Origin: Candidatus Thorarchaeota archaeon
GTDB lineage: Archaea; Asgardarchaeota; Thorarchaeia; Thorarchaeales; Thorarchaeaceae
DNA length: 5,671 nt
Assembly: GCA_018238825.1 (NCBI GenBank)
Contig: JABCSP010000159.1
Span: forward strand, 1 to 5,671
Reading direction: 5' to 3'
Shown: positions 1 through 4,201 of the stretch, piece by piece
How positions within the stretch are numbered: the stretch's first letter is position 1
Layout: the number at the start of each line of letters is the position of its first letter
The notes under the pieces: generated by a model
Told to the model about the DNA's origin: nothing
The model's database searches: none
Seen by the model: the letters and a program-made list of their open reading frames with translations, nothing else
Program-made: the position numbers and the translations under genes

Positions 1-39
1 ACTTGATTATTCGGTATTATAAACTCATTTCCATTAAGT

Positions 40-534
40 GTGATGCGAGGTGATTTTCGCACAGATGGATTTGGAATATGTCGACCTACAGTAGGTGGTA
101 CGGATTCTACTAGCTCACTGATCTCGCTGTTTCAACGACTTGAACGCCCCGATATCAGAGCTTGGCTGTTGGGCGGGTGTGTAATATCCTGGTTCAATAT
201 TATTGATATTGTTGAATTACATGAAGCTACTGGAGTACCCGTTGTCTGTGTCACATACAATCCATCGGAAGGAATTGAGAAATATTTGAAGGAATACTTC
301 CCTATTGATTGGAAACAACGATTACAGATAATAGAACGCGGTGGTACAAGAATGGAAGTGACTCTCGGAACCGGTCACACAATCTATCTCACAGTTTCAG
401 GACTTAGTAAAACAAGAGCAAAACAACTAGTTGACAAGTTCACTTTAGATGGTAGAGTTCCAGAACCAATCCGAGTAGCACAAATTCAAGCGGCAGGTAT
501 TCATCGCGACCTTGACCAAATTGATCGGAAGTGA
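40..534 (+). CDS. DUF99 / UPF0215 family protein (endonuclease V-like fold), N-terminus missing or disrupted
   Basis: The protein is recognised as DUF99 (UPF0215), an archaeal family of unproven function whose fold is related to endonuclease V. Visible family blocks, numbered from the GTG at 40, are TVGGTDST (residues 17-24), LGGCVISWFNIIDI (44-57), GVPVVCVTY (65-73), and the closing FTLDGRVPEPIRVA (134-147), which is the family signature. Full-length members are about 190-210 residues and carry some 35-40 residues, including an acidic GIDDG-like strand, ahead of the VMRGD segment that sits right at this start. Here the frame is closed by a TGA at 4-6, so only about 11 more codons are open upstream, with no other usual start codon. 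The start at GTG 40 or ATG 43 has no Shine-Dalgarno site. The gene may therefore be truncated, frameshifted, or affected by a sequence error near the window edge. It is convergent with the HD gene, 20 bp away. Family identity is confident; the state of the 5' end is not. Confidence 0.85.
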   Translation: MMRGDFRTDGFGICRPTVGGTDSTSSLISLFQRLERPDIRAWLLGGCVISWFNIIDIVELHEATGVPVVCVTYNPSEGIEKYLKEYFPIDWKQRLQIIERGGTRMEVTLGTGHTIYLTVSGLSKTRAKQLVDKFTLDGRVPEPIRVAQIQAAGIHRDLDQIDRK

Positions 535-554
535 TTGTTATGATGTCAACAACT

Positions 555-1181
555 CTATTTTAGAATAATGCCTTGAGCTCTGGCTTTCTGTTGATGCTCA
601 TGGAATAATGTATTGTAAATTTCAGTCACAATCTCAATTGCTACGGAATCGATTAGAGCGCGACTACTTATGAAGAATTGATGAAGTGATTGTGGTGATG
701 CACCTGATTCCTCTAAACTTCTAGCATGCACAAGCATGTCTATAATATCTGCTCCCTTCACTACTCTCGCTTCTAAAGACTTACCAAGATTGAATTCATC
801 CCAGATATTAAGTAGGTTCTCAAAAGAATTTTCCAGTGGCTCAAAAATACTTTTGATAGCGTGCTTTTCCGCGAGTTCTTTTGCCCTCACCTGTTGTTTG
901 TCTTCTACAAAGGCCTTGGTTCTTGCAATATCTCCAGTAATTGATTCAGGTAGATCGTGGAGTGCAGCCATAAGAACTACTGTTTCTAAATTGATATCAG
1001 TTCCATTGGATATCAATTGCTGGGCAATAATGATTGCTGATAGGATTGAACCATAGCTATGCTCTGCAACTGATTCTATTCGCTCTGATTCAATACCTGC
1101 CAAAAGCCATCCTGCACGATCAATGCTCTTGAGCGATTCACCACGTCGTATCAGTTCAATTAACAATTCAGCTTGAATCAC
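555..1181 (-). CDS. HD-domain phosphohydrolase, YfbR/HDDC2-like (probable 5'-deoxynucleotidase)
   Basis: This is a 208-residue cytosolic protein of the HD superfamily, closest by motif pattern to bacterial YfbR and eukaryotic HDDC2, which remove the 5' phosphate from deoxynucleoside monophosphates. The metal-binding set is intact: H41 in ESVAEHSYG (residues 36-44), H75-D76 in ALHDLPESITGD (73-84) with E79 and D84, and D145 in KGADIIDML (142-150). The opening IDRAGWLLAGI (20-30) matches the family's RTGW segment. The length is normal. The start is GTG at 1181, preceded by AGGAG at 1191-1195 with 9 nt between, which is good support. No convincing TATA box of its own is seen between it and the upstream gene, so it may rely on readthrough past the terminator at 1203-1245 or on a weak promoter. 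Fold and catalytic class are confident; substrate is inferred from the family. Confidence 0.85.
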   Translation of the reverse strand: MIQAELLIELIRRGESLKSIDRAGWLLAGIESERIESVAEHSYGSILSAIIIAQQLISNGTDINLETVVLMAALHDLPESITGDIARTKAFVEDKQQVRAKELAEKHAIKSIFEPLENSFENLLNIWDEFNLGKSLEARVVKGADIIDMLVHARSLEESGASPQSLHQFFISSRALIDSVAIEIVTEIYNTLFHEHQQKARAQGIILK

Positions 1182-1202
1182 ACAAATTATCTCCTAAAAT
1201 AA

Positions 1203-1245
1203 TGATAGAAAAAAAGAAAGTGTTGGGGGCGATATGCCCCCTAAC
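1203..1245 (-). terminator. Hairpin plus T-tract terminator after the BMP gene
   Basis: Read on the minus strand, a stem GGGGGC/GCCCCC (1236-1241 with 1225-1230) closes a 5-nt loop (1231-1235). The stem extends by three more pairs (1243-1245 with 1222-1224) across a single bulged base at 1242. It is followed by a pyrimidine-rich run that includes seven T in a row (1209-1215). It starts 10 nt past the BMP stop codon and ends before the Shine-Dalgarno site of the HD gene. It would end or attenuate the BMP transcript before the HD gene. Archaeal termination depends mainly on the T-tract; the hairpin may also stabilise the mRNA 3' end. Confidence 0.75.
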
Positions 1246-1255
1246 AGATCACAGA

Positions 1256-2386
1256 TTATGGATAAGTTGCATCTACAGTTATCACGCCGTTAATGATATC
1301 TTGTCTAATGGACTCGACAATAGAAAATATCCACAAAGGAGTCCACTCAGGGTTGATGAATGTTGAATTAGTCAAGATGACTCCCGGAATATCAGTGTCT
1401 TCTCCACATGCCCTAAGATCATAGACATCTGTATCTGCCTCAAATCTGTCCCATAATGTAGCATTAATAGCTTGATAGACTGCGTGGTCTGATCTGGGTA
1501 CAATGCTAGCAATAATCCAAGAATGTCCAATTCTTGTTTCAATGTTTGGCAAACCATAATAATCTTGGTCACCTTCCGCTGCAATGACCAATGGTTGTCT
1601 TGTACTGTTCCATGTTGAGTTAGCTAGAATCATTGCACTTCTGATACCTGGCATACTAGCACGTACGGGAGTGAATAGTATTGTTGCATCACTTGCATCG
1701 AACATGTTAGTTGCAATAGACTCGGCTGTTGTTGAGTCATTGTATGAACCAACGTACTGCTCTGGAAGGAGTGTAACGGTTAGATTGAGGGTATCATTGG
1801 CATAGTCAAAGCCATGTTTAAAACCTGCAATCATTGCGGCTACCGTTGGGTCTGTTTCTATGGAACCAATAATACCAACGATACCTGTTCCAGTTCTGTT
1901 TGCATCTCCAATGCTTGCATATGCTGCTAGAACACCCGCAAGGTATGCCGCTTCATGTTGTAGGAATGTTGCAGAAATAATATTATCTGCAATTATTTCT
2001 CCTCCAATGAACACATACTTTTGATTAAGGTGATTTGCTGCGACTGTCTGCAGTTCATTAGAAAGTTCTCCTCCTATAACGACTATCAGGTCATATTCAC
2101 CTGACGCTGATATTTCTTCTAGGATTACTGCCGCGTTATCTTCATCCGTGGCTATGATACGTGTATAATCAACTACAATGTCGCCAGCTAGATTATCAAG
2201 ACCTGTATCCACCTGATCTGCCATGGAAAGATCTCCAAATCCTGGTTCATTCACGACGACTGCTACTTTTGCGGGAACGTAGGGGTTAGACATAAAGATG
2301 AATCCACCTACAGCTGAAAACACGAGTACTACGATAATAACTGATGTTATGATACTGGACCTTGAGCTCAAAATGGATGCCTCCAT
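1256..2386 (-). CDS. BMP/PnrA-family ABC transporter substrate-binding protein, membrane-anchored
   Basis: This is a 376-residue extracellular binding protein of the basic membrane protein family (Bmp/PnrA-like), whose characterised members bind purine nucleosides for ABC import. One hydrophobic helix (residues about 11-32) near the N-terminus is followed by the exposed domain. There is no lipobox cysteine, so it is probably held by an uncleaved anchor rather than a lipid. Family landmarks are KVAVVVNEPGFGD (40-52), VVIGGELSN (102-110), HEAAYLAGVLAA (144-155, the strongest signature), GIIGSIETDP followed by AGFKHGF (171-193), and EGDQDYYG (271-278). Eight N-x-S/T sequons after the anchor fit a glycosylated surface protein. 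The start is ATG 2386 with a weak AAGGTT site ahead of it; a TTG at 2371, 8 nt after a strong GGAGG, is a real alternative and shortens the protein by five residues. No permease or ATPase gene adjoins it here. Family is confident; ligand is inferred. Confidence 0.88.
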   Translation of the reverse strand: MEASILSSRSSIITSVIIVVLVFSAVGGFIFMSNPYVPAKVAVVVNEPGFGDLSMADQVDTGLDNLAGDIVVDYTRIIATDEDNAAVILEEISASGEYDLIVVIGGELSNELQTVAANHLNQKYVFIGGEIIADNIISATFLQHEAAYLAGVLAAYASIGDANRTGTGIVGIIGSIETDPTVAAMIAGFKHGFDYANDTLNLTVTLLPEQYVGSYNDSTTAESIATNMFDASDATILFTPVRASMPGIRSAMILANSTWNSTRQPLVIAAEGDQDYYGLPNIETRIGHSWIIASIVPRSDHAVYQAINATLWDRFEADTDVYDLRACGEDTDIPGVILTNSTFINPEWTPLWIFSIVESIRQDIINGVITVDATYP

Positions 2387-2388
2387 TG

Positions 2389-2449
2389 GTCGTTAACCTT
2401 CAATGCTTAGGAGCGTTAATATATACATTCCGCTCCGAAACTTAACGAC
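2389..2449. promoter_or_regulatory. Nested inverted repeats around the BMP-gene TATA box (possible operator)
   Basis: An exact 8-bp inverted repeat, GTCGTTAA at 2389-2396 and TTAACGAC at 2442-2449, encloses a 6-bp one, GGAGCG at 2410-2415 and CGCTCC at 2431-2436. The inner pair frames the TATA box at 2417-2425 almost symmetrically, with 15 bp between the arms. The hexamer CGTTAA also occurs at 2414-2419, giving three copies counting both strands. This layout suits a dimeric repressor that blocks TBP/TFB, but the binding protein is unknown and chance cannot be excluded. Confidence 0.4.
2417..2425 (-). promoter_or_regulatory. TATA box of the BMP gene
   Basis: The minus strand reads TATATATTA, a strong archaeal TATA element. 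Transcription would start about 25 nt downstream, near 2393-2397. That leaves a leader of about 7-11 nt before ATG 2386, or about 24 nt before TTG 2371. Confidence 0.6.
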
Positions 2450-2500
2450 TTCTAACTAATGATATTCATCTATTTTTCACTTCGAAACAAAGAGCATCAG

Positions 2501-2508
2501 TTATAAAT
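2501..2508 (+). promoter_or_regulatory. TATA box of the roadblock gene
   Basis: TTATAAAT is a near-consensus archaeal TATA element. The expected transcript start is near 2530, giving a leader of about 25 nt to ATG 2555. This spacing supports both the promoter and that start. No other strong element lies between it and the gene. Confidence 0.65.
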
Positions 2509-2554
2509 GCGGATGACTGTCGCTTCTAATAGATTGAGTTAACTGGTGGTCAGA

Positions 2555-3274
2555 ATGCCTGGCGATACACTTGGTGAGGTTGCGAGTCTTCTCGAAGAAA
2601 CTCTTAAGGTACATAGATCTGTGAAACAGGTTGTACTATGTACAAAAGAGGGTGTGGTCGTAGCTGCTATGTCCAGAGAGGGTGAGGCAGATTCCAAGAC
2701 TCTCGCAACAGTTTCAGCTGCTCTAATTTGGGGGGGTTCTTCAGTTCTGACTCATATGAAAGAAGATCTTCCCACACACCTAGTCCATACAACAAGTATT
2801 GAACGGGTCCTTACTATTGTGCAACCACACTATCAACTTGTCGTTGTCCTTACGCGAGCTGATGATGCTGGTTTGAATCTGAGCCAACTCGTATCATCTT
2901 TCCAATCATTAGCCACACGAATGGAATTGGTTATGGGCTCAACAAGAGACTTTGGTAAACAAACAATACTGGGAAGAATCGTTGAACAGATTCCCGAAGT
3001 AACTCAAGCGATTTTGTTGACGGTAGAAGGTCTCCCTTTGGGTTCTGTTGGTTTTGGTGAGGAGATTGAAGTTTCAGGAATTATTGGTTCGCTCTATGCA
3101 AACGGGCTTACTTACTCTGATGTGACTCATACAATTTCTGTTGATACCAAATCTGTGAAATTGATAATCACGAGAGTAGATGAAGCAAGAATTCTTGCAG
3201 TTGTATGTCGGGGACCGGACTCAGATGACATTGCCCAAAGGGTTCGTCTAGTTTTGGATACTAGTGTAGGTTAA
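2555..3274 (+). CDS. Double roadblock/LC7 domain protein
   Basis: This 239-residue cytosolic protein consists of two roadblock/LC7 (MglB-like) domains in tandem, roughly residues 8-122 and 137-239. The first shows VKQVVLCTKEGVVVAAMS (23-40), then a helix and the strand pair ERVLTIVQ and YQLVVVLTR. The second repeats the pattern with VTQAILLTVEGLPLGSVGF, then SVKLIITRVDEARILAVVCRG. Roadblock proteins act as scaffolds or activating partners of small GTPases (MglB-MglA, Ragulator-Rag), usually as dimers; two fused copies would give a built-in dimer. The family is strongly expanded in Asgard archaea. No GTPase gene lies in the window. The ATG at 2555 is chosen because GGTGGT (2545-2550) sits 4 nt upstream and the TATA box gives a fitting leader; a GTG at 2546 would add three residues but lacks its own ribosome site. 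The domain call is confident; the partner is unknown. Confidence 0.82.
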   Translation: MPGDTLGEVASLLEETLKVHRSVKQVVLCTKEGVVVAAMSREGEADSKTLATVSAALIWGGSSVLTHMKEDLPTHLVHTTSIERVLTIVQPHYQLVVVLTRADDAGLNLSQLVSSFQSLATRMELVMGSTRDFGKQTILGRIVEQIPEVTQAILLTVEGLPLGSVGFGEEIEVSGIIGSLYANGLTYSDVTHTISVDTKSVKLIITRVDEARILAVVCRGPDSDDIAQRVRLVLDTSVG

Positions 3275-3312
3275 TTTCTCTGCAAAAAATTCAGCTAGCG
3301 AAAATAGTTTTT
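3275..3312. terminator. Convergent T-tracts between the roadblock and winged-helix genes
   Basis: The 36-bp gap between two convergent stop codons carries a T-run for each strand: GTTTTTA at 3307-3313 on the plus strand, and ATTTTTTG at about 3283-3290 on the minus strand. No strong hairpin is present. Short T-tracts are enough for archaeal RNA polymerase termination in known cases, so a two-way terminator is plausible but not proven. Confidence 0.35.
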
Positions 3313-4021
3313 ATCTGCCGCCTGCTTCAGCAGTTTCAGGATCAATCGGAGATTCATTCTCCTCTTCCTCTTCTACAAGATGAAACTCCCAATCCGTCAA
3401 GTTGATTGTAATGAAGCAGTCCTTCCCCTTTTCAGGACAGTCGATTCTTATTGTAACATGATTCTCTTTTGTTTCAATGATTTGGGGGTTCAGACATCCA
3501 TCTTCAAGTTTCTCCATCAGAAATAAGATATATGCTTCAGTGATTGTGTTGAGACTACCCTTCATGAGATTCTTGCCCAGCTCGTCTAAGTAGTGTCGTT
3601 TCTTCCGTCCTTCACGAATTACTTTGATGAGACCAACCTCTTCCATGCGTGATACGTGCCATCTTACTGTATCATGGTGGACGGATAGAGCTTCAGCCAT
3701 CTGTTCCTGGTAGCATGCACTGTTATTCACAACAAAAGCAAATACTTTTTGAGCAGTATCACTTCGCATTGTGAGATACGCCATCTCTGCTTCTTCTGAG
3801 CGTAACATCTTTGGGTAGTATAATCGCTTCCCTGCGAATTTAATGGATTTGACAAGTCCCTCTCTTTCGAGAATGCGAAGATGCCAAGTGAGGGTTCCCA
3901 GAGGTGATTCAAGAAGATCGACCAGCTCAAGAAGGTAGGTGCCCGGGTTTTCACAAAGAACTTGATAGAGCTCCTTTCGGAACGGATGCAATAGCAAAGC
4001 CATTCTTTTTTGTTTACCCAT
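3311..4021 (-). CDS. Tandem winged-helix (ArsR-like) transcriptional regulator
   Basis: This 236-residue protein has two winged helix-turn-helix domains in a row. The first covers about residues 11-72, with the recognition-helix stretch SPLGTLTWHLRILEREGLV (39-57) and the wing KFAGKRLYYP. The second covers about 84-146, with VHHDTVRWHVSRMEEVGLI (114-132) and the wing REGRKKRHYL. Such double-wHTH proteins are common archaeal regulators. The remaining 90 residues form an unassigned C-terminal region with two cysteines (C195, C202) and a strongly acidic run at 217-223. No ArsR-type metal site is evident. The start is ATG 4021 with AGAGAGG (4031-4037) 9 nt upstream; ATG 4003, six codons in, is a weaker alternative. 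It is divergent from glmS and convergent with the roadblock gene, so regulation of glmS or of itself is possible but inferred only from position. Confidence 0.8.
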   Translation of the reverse strand: MGKQKRMALLLHPFRKELYQVLCENPGTYLLELVDLLESPLGTLTWHLRILEREGLVKSIKFAGKRLYYPKMLRSEEAEMAYLTMRSDTAQKVFAFVVNNSACYQEQMAEALSVHHDTVRWHVSRMEEVGLIKVIREGRKKRHYLDELGKNLMKGSLNTITEAYILFLMEKLEDGCLNPQIIETKENHVTIRIDCPEKGKDCFITINLTDWEFHLVEEEEENESPIDPETAEAGGR

Positions 4022-4072
4022 TGCTCGGGGCCTCTCTATATATCTCTCGCTTCGTGATGGACCTCAAATCGA

Positions 4073-4080
4073 CATTAAAA
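4073..4080 (-). promoter_or_regulatory. Possible TATA box of the winged-helix regulator gene
   Basis: The minus strand reads TTTTAATG. A transcript would start near 4050 and leave a leader of about 29 nt that keeps the AGAGAGG ribosome site. A second candidate, ATATATA at 4037-4043, would start transcription inside the gene near 4014 and would suit only ATG 4003. Confidence 0.35.
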
Positions 4081-4140
4081 GGTCTTCGACTCTTCCTGTT
4101 TCAATCCCTAATCAGTGCAGGTCTTGCCCGGACACAACTC

Positions 4141-4147
4141 TTTTATC
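4141..4147 (+). promoter_or_regulatory. Possible TATA box of glmS
   Basis: TTTTATC partly matches the archaeal box A. The expected transcript start is near 4170, giving a leader of about 32 nt before the TTG start. No better element is seen at a suitable distance, but the match is imperfect. Confidence 0.35.
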
Positions 4148-4190
4148 GATAATTAAGATTCACCCGTCGTCTTTACTCAAAAGACCAACT

Positions 4191-4195
4191 GAGGT
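4191..4195 (+). promoter_or_regulatory. Shine-Dalgarno site that sets the TTG start of glmS
   Basis: GAGGT, within TGAGGTAAT and close to the archaeal consensus GGAGGTGAT, lies 6 nt before TTG 4202. The TTG directly precedes the Cys codon that must follow the initiator in this enzyme family, so site and protein chemistry agree on the start. Confidence 0.75.
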
Positions 4196-4201
4196 AATAC
4201 T

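Noticed and set aside
47..67. A perfect GAGGTGAT ribosome-site match at 47-54 followed by ATG at 65
   Set aside because: The ATG frame hits a stop after nine codons, and the motif falls inside codons for the conserved VMRGD segment of the DUF99 protein, so it looks like coding coincidence.
535..552. Weak hairpin TTGTT/AACAA between the convergent DUF99 and HD genes
   Set aside because: It has only five A/T pairs, an 8-nt loop and no solid T-tract after it; not enough for a terminator call.
736..1056. Open reading frame on the plus strand across the HD gene
   Set aside because: It is antisense to a gene with an intact catalytic motif set, and its product shows no recognisable domain.
1372..1805. 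Short open frames on either strand inside the BMP gene
   Set aside because: They overlap a clear BMP-family coding region and have no ribosome site or domain of their own.
3904..4152. Plus-strand open frame covering the regulator's 5' end and the intergenic region
   Set aside because: Half of it is antisense to the first winged-helix domain and the rest is promoter DNA; no domain is visible.
4022..4201. glmS ribozyme or riboswitch in the glmS leader
   Set aside because: The predicted leader is only about 30 nt and shows none of the ribozyme's paired elements; that regulator is known from bacteria.
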